A stretch of 20,217 nucleotides of DNA. Origin: RI-92 sp040235555 (GTDB lineage Bacteria > Pseudomonadota > Gammaproteobacteria > UBA6429 > Thiohalophilaceae). Shown here in pieces: positions 6,838 to 15,970 of the stretch (within the stretch, counting starts at the first letter, position 1; each line of letters opens with the position of its first letter). A model generated the notes under the pieces. That model saw nothing but the letters and a program-made list of their open reading frames with translations. It ran no database searches and was not told the origin of the DNA. The stretch is from positions 1 through 20,217 of the forward strand of contig JBECKZ010000116.1 of assembly GCA_040235555.1 (NCBI GenBank). Direction: 5' to 3'. A program made the translations under genes and the position numbers.

Positions 6838-6850
6838 ACCCGCATCCGTG
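6827..6850 (+). other. 8-bp hairpin overlapping the pilI stop
   Basis: CACGGATG (6827-6834) and CATCCGTG (6843-6850) are exact complements around an 8-base loop that starts with the pilI TAA. No T-run follows, so it is unlikely to be an intrinsic terminator. It could act as an RNA stability or processing element at the widest gap of the operon (90 bases before pilJ). Confidence 0.4.
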
Positions 6851-6914
6851 AGAGGTGAGGCCAGGGGACAAATGACGCGTAATCGCGTTGAAGACAAGAG
6901 CAGTATCAGGTAAT

Positions 6915-6920
6915 CAGGAG
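6915..6920 (+). promoter_or_regulatory. Ribosome-binding site of pilJ (decides the start)
   Basis: CAGGAG lies seven bases before the ATG at 6928. No comparable site precedes the in-frame TTG at 7048, downstream of the TGA. This supports 6928 as the true pilJ start and hence the TGA at 7033-7035 as an interruption inside the gene. Confidence 0.75.
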
Positions 6921-6927
6921 TTACAAC

Positions 6928-8943
6928 ATGAGACTTAAATCAAACGAGGGACGAGCCTTCAGTACGACTGGTGTCACACTGATCATGGCGATCATCCTAG
7001 CCGCGTCCTTACTGGGTATGTTCTACTTCTTCTGACAAAACGGTCAATTGGGTTCTGCTGATAAAAACTACATCAGTCGTCTCGGTGAGCAGAAAGTACT
7101 GTCTCAGGAACTGGCCAAGCTGGCAACCCAGGCGGCACGAGGACAGCTCGACGCCTTTCCGAAACTGCAGGTTGCACGGAATCAGTTCCAGGACATCCTT
7201 AACTACCAGAATCGCATGACTGGGAATATGAATGCTGTAAAAAGCATGGATGGATTGTGGAAGAAGTACAGCGCGAACATCGATACCATTCTGCAGCGCC
7301 GGGAAGTGGTGACCTCCATGCGGTCCTATATTAACGGGATTAACGAGCAGATTCCGACCCTGCTGGCCATGTCTGACGAAGTGGTGGCGACCATGACGGA
7401 ACAGGGCGCACCGGCGGACCAGGTTTATATCGCCACCCGCCAGTTGATGCTGACCCAGCGTATCTCCAGTAACGTGTCGCGCGTGTTGGAAGGTGGTGAA
7501 GGTGCCGTGACAGCAGCTGACCGTTTCGGCCGTGACGCTGCCTTGTTCGGTTCGGTGATTCACTCCATGCTAAATGGTAATCCCGCCAAACGCATTCAAC
7601 AGCTCAGAAACCCGACTGCACGTGCCAAGTTGCTGGAAGTGCAAAAACAATTCAACCAGATCAAGAGCCAGGTGGGCGCTATCCTGGATCGCTCACCCGA
7701 GATGTTCCAGGTGTCCGGTGCTGCGGAAGAGGTACTGGGTTCATCAGACAAGGTATTAAAACAGATTGAAGGGTTGGAAAGCGCGTATACCACCGTCATC
7801 GACTCGCGCAAGGAATTGTTATATGCCTTCGCCTTGGGTGGTGTCGCCATCTTGTTAATCGTGGTTATCGTTGTACTGAACTTCCTGGCTCAGCACCGCA
7901 CATTGGTGATTACCGACGAACAGCGGCGTACCACGGAAGAAACCAACAAGCGTAACCAGGAAGCTATTTTGCGCCTGCTGGATGAAATGGGTGACCTGGC
8001 TGATGGTGACCTCACCGTACAGGCGACGGTAACCGAGGACATCACCGGTGCAATCGCCGACTCCATCAACTACGCCATCGATGCCCTGCGTAACCTGGTA
8101 CAGGCGATTAACGAAACCACGCAACAGGTATCGTCCGCTGCACAACAGTCACAGGCCACTGCCATGCATCTGGCCGAGGCTTCCGACCACCAGGCGCAAC
8201 AGATTACCGCTGCCTCGTCAGCTATTAACGAGATGGCGGTGTCTATCGAAGCCGTTTCCAGCCACGCCGCCGAACTGGCCGGCGAAGCCAACCGCTCGGT
8301 GGATATCGCGGTACGTGGTAACGAGGCGGTGCAGCGCACCATTCACGGTATGGACAGCATTCGTGAACAGATCCAGGAGACCTCAAAACGGATTAAACGT
8401 CTGGGTGAAAGCTCGCAGGAAATTGGTGATATCGTAGAATTGATTAACGACATTGCCGAGCAGACCAACATCCTGGCCTTGAATGCGGCGATTCAGGCCG
8501 CCATGGCTGGTGAAGCCGGCCGCGGTTTCGCGGTGGTTGCCGACGAAGTACAACGACTCGCAGAACGTTCCGCCGACGCTACGAAGCAGATTGAGGCCCT
8601 GGTGAAAGGAATTCAGTCCGATACCAAGGAAGCGGTGGCCTCCATGGAACAAAGTACCGCGGGTGTGGTACAGGGCGCGCAACTGGCGCAAAACGCCGGT
8701 CAGTCTCTGGAATCTATCGAAAACGTGTCCAAGCACCTTGCTGATCTGATTCGAAATATTTCGGATTCTGCCCGCCAGCAGGCCAGCGCTGCGAACAACA
8801 TCTCCGATACCATGAACGTCATTCAGGAGATCACTACGCAAACCTCTGCTGGTACCAACGAGACAGCGGCGTCCATTGGTAATCTTGCTGAATTGGCCAA
8901 TGAACTGCGTCGTTCCGTTGCGGGCTTCAAGCTGCCGCTGTAA
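6928..8943 (+). CDS. pilJ: Twitching motility methyl-accepting chemotaxis protein PilJ, interrupted by an in-frame TGA at codon 36
   Basis: PilJ is the membrane receptor of the Pil-Chp system. With the start at 6928 the gene spans 671 codons, near the length of P. aeruginosa PilJ (about 680). Residues 15-35 form the first membrane helix. The periplasmic part (about 37-296) contains the PilJ-type helical region (LGEQKVLSQELAK). A second helix lies at about 297-321, then a HAMP-like linker and the cytoplasmic coiled coil. The signalling tip at about 510-535 has QTNILALNAAIQAAMAGEAG, the PilJ variant of the MCP hairpin. Codon 36 (7033-7035) is TGA; before and after it the frame is continuous. 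TGA is a normal stop elsewhere here (pilG and gshA end in it). The options are sequencing error, recent nonsense mutation or read-through. If translation restarted at TTG 7048, the first membrane helix would be lost. Confidence 0.85.
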
Positions 8944-8970
8944 CGATCGGTAAAAGGAAGGCCATTGGTG

Positions 8971-9867
8971 ATGGCTCAGACACAAGTGCACATGCAAGCG
9001 CCCTGGCAATATACTGCGTCGCCAGCGATGGACGATACCCATTTCCAGCAATGGGTTGCCTTGCTGGAGTCGCGCACGGGTATTGCGTTACCGGCTTCGC
9101 GCAAGACTTTTCTGGTGACGAACCTGAATATGCGTATGCGCGAACTCGGTGTGTCGGATTATCAGAGCTATTTCACCATGGTCACCGATGGCTCGCGCGG
9201 TCAGGTTGAATGGGAAATCCTTGTTGACAAGCTTACCGTCCATGAAACGCGCTTCTTTCGCGATCGCCATGCACTCGAACTCATCCAAAAAAATTATCTT
9301 GAGCCGCTGCTTGCGCAACAACGGACTCAGTCTTATACCGTGCATGCCTGGAGCGTGGGCTGTGCGACCGGTGAAGAACCCTATACCTTGGCGATGTTGA
9401 TGGAACACCTGTTCGAGCAGGACGATATGCTGTATTACGGTGTGACCGCATCCGATGTCAGTCGGACGGCGCTGAAAACCGGGCGTAATGCAATGTATCA
9501 TCTTCGCCGGGTCAAGAATGTGCCTGCAGAAATCGCCGCAAAATATCTGCGGCCGGTCGACAACGAACATGTTCAGGTGACGGAAACGTTACGCCACAAG
9601 GTCTGTTTTACCCATATCAATTTGCTCGATCTCGAAACCCAGCCAGTTGGCGAGATGGATATTATCTTTTGCCAGAATGTGCTGATCTATTTCAAACACG
9701 AAATGCGCAATCGCATTTTGACGCAACTGGTGACCAGACTTAAACCCAATGGTTTGCTTGTGCTGGGCGCCGGCGAGGTGTTTAGCTGGACACATCCTCA
9801 ATTGGAAATGATCAATCATGAATTTACTCTGGCGTATCGACGCCTCCCAGCACGAGGTACGCATTAA
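8971..9867 (+). CDS. pilK: Chemotaxis methyltransferase PilK (CheR family)
   Basis: PilK is a CheR-type enzyme that should methylate glutamates of PilJ with S-adenosylmethionine. From the ATG at 8971 it has 298 residues. CheR motifs are visible: TVHETRFFRD at about 89-98, the SAM-binding VGCATGEEPYTLAM around 129-142, and CQNVLIYF at 234-241, where most CheR proteins have CRNVLIYF. Three start codons lie in a row (TTG 8965, GTG 8968, ATG 8971). The AAGGAAG upstream suits GTG or TTG slightly better by spacing, so the start is uncertain by up to two residues. The stop abuts the chpA ATG directly (TAA ATG). Confidence 0.92.
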   Translation: MAQTQVHMQAPWQYTASPAMDDTHFQQWVALLESRTGIALPASRKTFLVTNLNMRMRELGVSDYQSYFTMVTDGSRGQVEWEILVDKLTVHETRFFRDRHALELIQKNYLEPLLAQQRTQSYTVHAWSVGCATGEEPYTLAMLMEHLFEQDDMLYYGVTASDVSRTALKTGRNAMYHLRRVKNVPAEIAAKYLRPVDNEHVQVTETLRHKVCFTHINLLDLETQPVGEMDIIFCQNVLIYFKHEMRNRILTQLVTRLKPNGLLVLGAGEVFSWTHPQLEMINHEFTLAYRRLPARGTH

Positions 9868-12800
9868 ATGCAGCAGGTCAGTCGCATCGACGGGAATACC
9901 TTAAGCTGGGTCAAGTCTGAAATCGATCAGACCATGGACAATGCTCGGCAGGCGCTCGAGGCCTATGTCGAGAACACCCAGGATGAATCGCAGCTGCGTT
10001 TTTGTCTGAATTATCTGCACCAGGTATACGGTACCCTGCAGATGGTTGAGCTCTATGGCGCCGGAATGCTGGCCAATGAGCTGGAACGTCTGACCAATGC
10101 GTTAATTGATAATAAGGTCAAAAACCGCGACGAAGCCTACGAAGTCATGATGCGCGGCATGATGCAGTTGCCGGATTATCTGGAACGTCTGCAACAGGGA
10201 CAGGCTGACTACCCGATCATTCTCTTACCCTTACTCAATGACTTGCGTGCATCACGAGGCGCACCGCTGTTATCTGAAAGTGCCTTGTTCTCACCGAATC
10301 TCGAGGTCGATGCCCCGATTCCGTTAGAAGCCGCTGAAGACTCTATTGATACCCTGGTGCGCAAATTGCGTCATGCCTATCATCTGGGTTTGCTCGACTG
10401 GTTCCGGGATAACGATGTCAGGACCGGGCTCAAACGCATCGGTACCGTGATTGAACGGCTGCGTCCTGCCGCTAACGACCCGGATACCGGGCGGGTGTTG
10501 TGGGCGGCCAGTGGTCTGGTTGAGGCACTGCGCGATGAAGGCCTTAATTCCTCCATCGCGGTCAAGCTGTTGATGGGGCAAATCGATCGTGAATTTAAAA
10601 AGATATTAGATAAAGGTGAATTTGCTCTGTCGAGCGAACCACCGGTGGAGTTGCTAAAGAATCTACTGTATTACGTGGCAAGTTCCAAGTCGCAAGGTGA
10701 ACGCGTTAGTGAATTGAAAAATGCGTTCCAACTCAAAGAATACATGCCCGACACGGAAACACTGGAACGTGCTCGTGCTGATCTGTCTGCACCCAATGCC
10801 GCACTCATGCGTACGGTGTCCTCAGTCCTGTTGGAAGACCTGACCCAGGTCAAAGATAATCTCGATGTGTTCGTCCGTAGCGAGAACCGCGATCCGGGTG
10901 TCCTGACCGGGCTGGCCGAAAAACTGTCGCAGATGGGCGATACCCTGGACATGCTGGGTTTTGGCAAGCAACGCATGCAGCTACAGGAACAAGTTTCGGT
11001 CTTGCGCGCTATGGGGGCGGGTGAGCGCGGTGTCGAGGAACCATTACTAATGGATATCGCCGGTTCCCTGCTAAGCATCGAGTCTGTACTGGGCGAGCCG
11101 AGCGTCAAGCCTGCAGAGGTGCAGGAAGAGATCGGCGAGGCCCTGAACGAAGAATCCATTATTCGCCAGTTTGCCAATCCGGAGCAGCGCAAACTGGCCA
11201 AGCATGTGGTGGAAGAGGTCAAGGTTGATCTCAATACCATCAAGGAGGCCTTTAACGAATATAGTCGTGCACCCAAGCATGTTGATGTTTTGCGAGACGT
11301 ACCGGCGCTACTGGACCGCATTCGTGGTTCACTCTCGATGCTGACGCTCAATCGAGCCTCGGAGATCCTGGAGAAGGCAGGACAGTTTATCCAGACACAG
11401 ATTATCGATACAGCGGTGCGGCCCGATTCCCATACCCTGGATTTACTTGCCGATTCCATAAGTAGTGTCGAGTACTATCTGGAGTCGCTGACCGAGAGCT
11501 GGGGTCACCCGACGGCGATTCTGGACGTTGCCGAACAAAGCCTGATGGAACTGGGCATGAATCATGAACCGGTTCCGCCAACACCGGTGGCTGAATCCCC
11601 GTTAGAGGGTGACAACGATCAGACCTTGGTCGATATGGCGGCACCGGATTTAGATCTGGATGCCGGCGAGCCTGAAGGGGAACTTACCCTGGAGTTATCG
11701 CTGGACTCCACGCAGCCGGAAATTGTCGCGCCGAATTTACACCTGGAAGAATCCCTGCTGGAAGACGAGGCTACGGAAAACGAACTGACTCTGGAAGGTT
11801 TCGAGCCTGAAGAGGAAATAAATCTGACACCGGTCGCGGACGATGCTGATACCGCAGAGATCGATCTCGGCGGGCCAGTGCTCGACTTCGAAGAGCCTGA
11901 ACCGCAAATATCCGAGTCCCCGGAACCAGGTGTAGAGGAACAAGCTGCACCTGTGGCCGCGACCCCGGCACCCGCTGTTGTGAGTCCACCACCAGTGGCG
12001 GCACAGAGTACACTGGCAGACGAACTCGATGACGAGATTGTCGAAATCTTTCTTGAAGAAGCCGATGAGGAACACGGTAATATCTCACGCCTGTTGCCGC
12101 ACTGGCATAACAATCCCAAGGATGCCGATACCCTCAAGGAGATGCGGCGTTCCTTCCACACCTTGAAAGGCAGTGGTCGACTCGTTGGTGCGGGTGACGT
12201 CGGTGAGTTTGCCTGGGCATTTGAAAACATGCTCAATCGTGTGATCGATAATTCGATTCAACCGGATGAAACCATGTTCGAATTGCTGGAGCGGGCGCGT
12301 ACTACCCTACCGACCTTGTTTGACCTGTTCCGCCATGGCCAGAAACCCGGACAGGATGTCTTTCACCTGATGCAGCAGGCAGAGGCCCTGAGCAAGGGTG
12401 AGGCAGTTAATCTCGATTCCGCAGCCAGTGCACCTGAACCGGCCGTCGAAGCTGAACCGGTGGTGATGGAAGAACTCACCATGGATGATGCACCTCAAGC
12501 CGCAATGGCAGAGCCAGAGAACGCAGAGTCAGGCCTGGAACTGGAACTTGACGGCATGGAGGATCTGGCCGACATCCAGGCAGCCGGGATTGAGCTGGAT
12601 GAGCCTTCACTGGAACTGAGTATAGAAGGTATCGAGATACCGCCATCGGATACTCAACCCACCGAATGGGACGTCTCCGATTATACTTCAATTGAAGAAG
12701 AAATTTCTGAGCAACTGGAAACCCCTGCTGTAAGTCACGTTCCGGCAATCGATCCTGTATTACTGGGCATCTATCGCAAAGAGATTGCAACTCACCTGCA

Positions 12801-15800
12801 GGCGTTACGTGACTATATCGAAGACTGGCGTAAAGACATTGATCGCAGTGCCAACCATAAACTGGTGCGCGCATTGCACACGCTTAAAGGCAGTTCGCGT
12901 ACGGCAAGTGTGCCTCAGATTGCTGAATTGTGTAATTTCCTCGAAGACCACGTCAAATATCTCCAGGATGGTGATCTGAATGTCGAGGCTGAACTGGTTG
13001 ATTTATTTGCGGATTCAGCTGAGTTTATCGAAAAAACAGTCCGCCTGCTCGACCAGGATGGTGCGACCTTACCAGATAATGTGGACTTGATTGTTCGTAC
13101 CCGCGCTCTGTTGGATCAAACGCGCAATGATGCGCCGACGAAACAGATCCAGTTACCAGAGACCATGTCGAATTTACAGTTCGAAGATATTCAGGTGGAA
13201 GACCTGGCGCCAGAAGGGCCTGACAATCGTGCCTCAAGCGAGATGTCTGCGCCAAGTGGAGAGTGGCAACCTGTCAGCGCGGACTACGACCTGGAATTGC
13301 TGGAGATCTTTCTCGAAGAAGGTGTCGAGATCCTCGATGAAAGCGACCATACCCTGCACGACTGGATCGCAACACCGGACAACAGCGAGTTAGTCAAGGC
13401 CCTGCAACGCCAGTTGCATACTCTCAAAGGCGGGGCGCGTATGGCTGGCGTCACTGAAATTGGTGACCTGAGCCATAGTATCGAAAACATGTTAACTGCC
13501 GTCATGGATCGTGGCCTGGAGGTCACCGACGAAATGTTCCGGGCCATGCAAAAGGCACAGGACCGGCTCGTCGGCATGCTCGAAGAAATTCGCAACAATC
13601 GTCAGCCGCGTCCGTCAGAGCAACTCATCAATGTGATCAATGCTCTGGCCAGTGGTGAGGCAGTGGATACGGCCGCACTGGATGAGCACTCTGCAGAAAT
13701 TCCGCTGACATCAGAGGACACCTCACCTGCAGCATTGCAAATTTCTGAAGAAGTGGACACTTCCGAACTCGAGCCTTTTGTGACTCTGGAACAAGTGGAA
13801 GTGGAAAATTCGGATAGCGATTTGCTATTACTCGAATCCGTGGAGTTTTCTGAGCCGGAGCCGAATGAGGCCAATGTCATAACAGACCTGGGCCTGGCCG
13901 AACGCGAAGCCATGGGAACAAACAATGTGGTGCCACTGGAGATCAAACATCCGCCGGTGGGCAAACCGGAAACAGTCCCGGCACCAGGTACAGGTCACGA
14001 AGCGGCCGAAGTTGTTGAGGAACCGAAGCAGACACAACAGCGGGCGCGCGGCGAATTAATCCGGGTACGTTCTGATCTACTCGATAACCTGGTGAATTTT
14101 GCCGGTGAGGTCAGTATTTATCGTTCGCGCATGGAACAGCAGTCCAACGCCTTCCGTTATAACCTGACGGAACTGGATGATACAGTCTCGCGTCTACGTG
14201 GTCAGCTGCGTCAGTTTGAGATCGAAGCCGAGGCGCAGATCCAGTATCGCATTGAGGAGACCGGGACGGCCTCGGTAGACTTCGACCCGCTGGAGTTCGA
14301 CCGCTTTACCCAGATGCAGACCCTGTCTCGCGGTATGCTCGAATCCTTGAACGATCTTGACAGCTTGCGTGGAATTCTTACTAACCTGACGCGTGAGTCT
14401 GAAACCCTCCTGTTACAACAATCACGTGTGAATACTGACCTGCAGGAAGGTTTGATGCGCACACGGATGGTTCCAATCTCGGGTCAGGTTCCACGCCTGC
14501 GCCGGATCGTGCGCCAAACCTCGGAAGAATTGGGTAAGAAGGTCGAGCTCGAAATCCAGGGCGCTGAAAATGAACTGGATCGCACGATTCTTGAGCGCGT
14601 TATGTCACCGTTGGAACATATGTTGCGCAACGCAATCGCTCACGGGATTGAAACACCGGTCGTACGCAGCCAGAACGGCAAGGACGAGACAGGCACGATT
14701 CAGTTGGTGTTTGCCCGCGAAGGATCGGATATTGTCATTCAGGTGGCCGATGATGGTGCTGGTATCAACCTGGATGCCATTCGTGAGAAGGCAATACAAC
14801 GCGGCATTCTCAAGCACGATGCCGTCGTTCACAAGGAAGACCTGATCGATATCATATTGCAGTCCGGATTCAGTACAGCTGAAGAAGTGACCCAGATCGC
14901 CGGCCGCGGTGTGGGCATGGACGTGGTCAATAGTGAAATCAAACAGCTCGGCGGTCTGCTCGATATCAAGACCGAGCAGGGCAAAGGTACCAACTTTACC
15001 ATCAGTATGCCGATGAGTCTGTCGGTGACCCGTGCCTTGATGATTCACGTAGGCGAGGAAACCTATGCCATCCCGTTGATGGGCGTGGAATCGGTAGAGC
15101 GTGTATCACGTGATGATATCGAGCGTATGCAGAACGAGAAGATTGGCAGTTATCGCTGGTTGGAGAATGACTACCGCTATATCAATCTTGGTACGGCAAT
15201 GGGTTTGACGGAAGAGAATGCCCTGGCTGAAGAAATGAAGAAAGCACCAATACTGTTGGTGCGTTCCGGTGAACATCGCGCGGCGATTCATGTGGACAGT
15301 TTGATTGGTAGTCGTGAAATCGTGGTCAAGCCGGTTGGGCCGCAATTGAGTACCTTGCGGGGTATTGCTGGTGCCACGGTGATGGGTGATGGCAGTGTCG
15401 TATTGATTCTCGACCTTGGTGTACTGATCCGTCTTACCAGTGTCGAGCGCGAGGAGGCTTTCGCCGAAGTCGAAGTAGCCGAACCGGTTGTCGTGGAGAA
15501 GCATACGCCGCTGGTCATGGTGGTAGACGACTCCATTACCGTGCGTAAGGTTACAACGCGATTGCTCGAGCGCAACAATTTCAAAACCGTATCGGCCAAG
15601 GATGGTGTGGATGCGCTTGCACAATTGCAGGAATACAAACCGGATGTCATGTTACTCGACGTGGAGATGCCGCGCATGGATGGTTTCGAACTGGCAACCA
15701 ATATCCGCAATGATCAAATACTGAAGAATTTGCCGATTATTATGATTACTTCGCGTACGGGACAGAAACACCGCGATCGTGCGATGAGTATCGGTGTAAA

Positions 15801-15876
15801 TATCTATATGGGTAAGCCCTATAGCGAAGGTGAATTACTGGATAACATCAACAATCTGTTAACTCAGAAGGATTAG
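9868..15876 (+). CDS. chpA: Hybrid chemotaxis histidine kinase ChpA with multiple Hpt domains and C-terminal receiver
   Basis: ChpA is the central CheA-like kinase that phosphorylates PilG and PilH. It has 2002 residues, shorter than P. aeruginosa ChpA (about 2470). The N-terminal region resembles FimL/ChpA with an Hpt-like helix at H51. Two more helices have the Hpt pattern but L353 and D483 at the histidine position. Three standard Hpt domains carry HTLKGSGR (H764), HTLKGSSR (H1004) and HTLKGGAR (H1184), separated by acidic, proline-containing linkers (about 570-725, 830-970, 1250-1390). Then come the dimerisation region (from about 1395), the ATPase (N box HMLRNAIAHGIE 1584-1595, DDGAG 1628-1632, GRGVGMDVV 1679-1687), a CheW domain (about 1700-1840) and a receiver (D1887-D1888, D1931, K1983). 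The start abuts the pilK stop. GAGG at 9854-9857 is the likely ribosome-binding site. The frame is intact. Confidence 0.95.
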   Translation: MQQVSRIDGNTLSWVKSEIDQTMDNARQALEAYVENTQDESQLRFCLNYLHQVYGTLQMVELYGAGMLANELERLTNALIDNKVKNRDEAYEVMMRGMMQLPDYLERLQQGQADYPIILLPLLNDLRASRGAPLLSESALFSPNLEVDAPIPLEAAEDSIDTLVRKLRHAYHLGLLDWFRDNDVRTGLKRIGTVIERLRPAANDPDTGRVLWAASGLVEALRDEGLNSSIAVKLLMGQIDREFKKILDKGEFALSSEPPVELLKNLLYYVASSKSQGERVSELKNAFQLKEYMPDTETLERARADLSAPNAALMRTVSSVLLEDLTQVKDNLDVFVRSENRDPGVLTGLAEKLSQMGDTLDMLGFGKQRMQLQEQVSVLRAMGAGERGVEEPLLMDIAGSLLSIESVLGEPSVKPAEVQEEIGEALNEESIIRQFANPEQRKLAKHVVEEVKVDLNTIKEAFNEYSRAPKHVDVLRDVPALLDRIRGSLSMLTLNRASEILEKAGQFIQTQIIDTAVRPDSHTLDLLADSISSVEYYLESLTESWGHPTAILDVAEQSLMELGMNHEPVPPTPVAESPLEGDNDQTLVDMAAPDLDLDAGEPEGELTLELSLDSTQPEIVAPNLHLEESLLEDEATENELTLEGFEPEEEINLTPVADDADTAEIDLGGPVLDFEEPEPQISESPEPGVEEQAAPVAATPAPAVVSPPPVAAQSTLADELDDEIVEIFLEEADEEHGNISRLLPHWHNNPKDADTLKEMRRSFHTLKGSGRLVGAGDVGEFAWAFENMLNRVIDNSIQPDETMFELLERARTTLPTLFDLFRHGQKPGQDVFHLMQQAEALSKGEAVNLDSAASAPEPAVEAEPVVMEELTMDDAPQAAMAEPENAESGLELELDGMEDLADIQAAGIELDEPSLELSIEGIEIPPSDTQPTEWDVSDYTSIEEEISEQLETPAVSHVPAIDPVLLGIYRKEIATHLQALRDYIEDWRKDIDRSANHKLVRALHTLKGSSRTASVPQIAELCNFLEDHVKYLQDGDLNVEAELVDLFADSAEFIEKTVRLLDQDGATLPDNVDLIVRTRALLDQTRNDAPTKQIQLPETMSNLQFEDIQVEDLAPEGPDNRASSEMSAPSGEWQPVSADYDLELLEIFLEEGVEILDESDHTLHDWIATPDNSELVKALQRQLHTLKGGARMAGVTEIGDLSHSIENMLTAVMDRGLEVTDEMFRAMQKAQDRLVGMLEEIRNNRQPRPSEQLINVINALASGEAVDTAALDEHSAEIPLTSEDTSPAALQISEEVDTSELEPFVTLEQVEVENSDSDLLLLESVEFSEPEPNEANVITDLGLAEREAMGTNNVVPLEIKHPPVGKPETVPAPGTGHEAAEVVEEPKQTQQRARGELIRVRSDLLDNLVNFAGEVSIYRSRMEQQSNAFRYNLTELDDTVSRLRGQLRQFEIEAEAQIQYRIEETGTASVDFDPLEFDRFTQMQTLSRGMLESLNDLDSLRGILTNLTRESETLLLQQSRVNTDLQEGLMRTRMVPISGQVPRLRRIVRQTSEELGKKVELEIQGAENELDRTILERVMSPLEHMLRNAIAHGIETPVVRSQNGKDETGTIQLVFAREGSDIVIQVADDGAGINLDAIREKAIQRGILKHDAVVHKEDLIDIILQSGFSTAEEVTQIAGRGVGMDVVNSEIKQLGGLLDIKTEQGKGTNFTISMPMSLSVTRALMIHVGEETYAIPLMGVESVERVSRDDIERMQNEKIGSYRWLENDYRYINLGTAMGLTEENALAEEMKKAPILLVRSGEHRAAIHVDSLIGSREIVVKPVGPQLSTLRGIAGATVMGDGSVVLILDLGVLIRLTSVEREEAFAEVEVAEPVVVEKHTPLVMVVDDSITVRKVTTRLLERNNFKTVSAKDGVDALAQLQEYKPDVMLLDVEMPRMDGFELATNIRNDQILKNLPIIMITSRTGQKHRDRAMSIGVNIYMGKPYSEGELLDNINNLLTQKD

Positions 15877-15970
15877 TGCGGCAGTGTATGGTGTAGACTC
15901 AGCCCTGCGCAGTATCGAGAACCAACACACCCGTGTTGTTGATATTCGGAGCGGGGATAAAATACAAACG

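Noticed and set aside
7033..7080. Selenocysteine recoding of the pilJ TGA
   Set aside because: No stem-loop of the bacterial SECIS type is visible in the 45 bases after the TGA. PilJ is not a known selenoprotein, and the site is at a membrane boundary, not a redox centre.
7048..8943. pilJ starting at TTG 7048
   Set aside because: It has no ribosome-binding site and would remove the first membrane helix. The upstream ATG has CAGGAG at ideal spacing and encodes the expected helix in the same frame.
12700..13400. Frameshift or domain duplication error in chpA
   Set aside because: The repeated HTLKG segments differ at most positions and are separated by distinct linkers, as expected for genuine Hpt repeats in ChpA. 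The frame is continuous.
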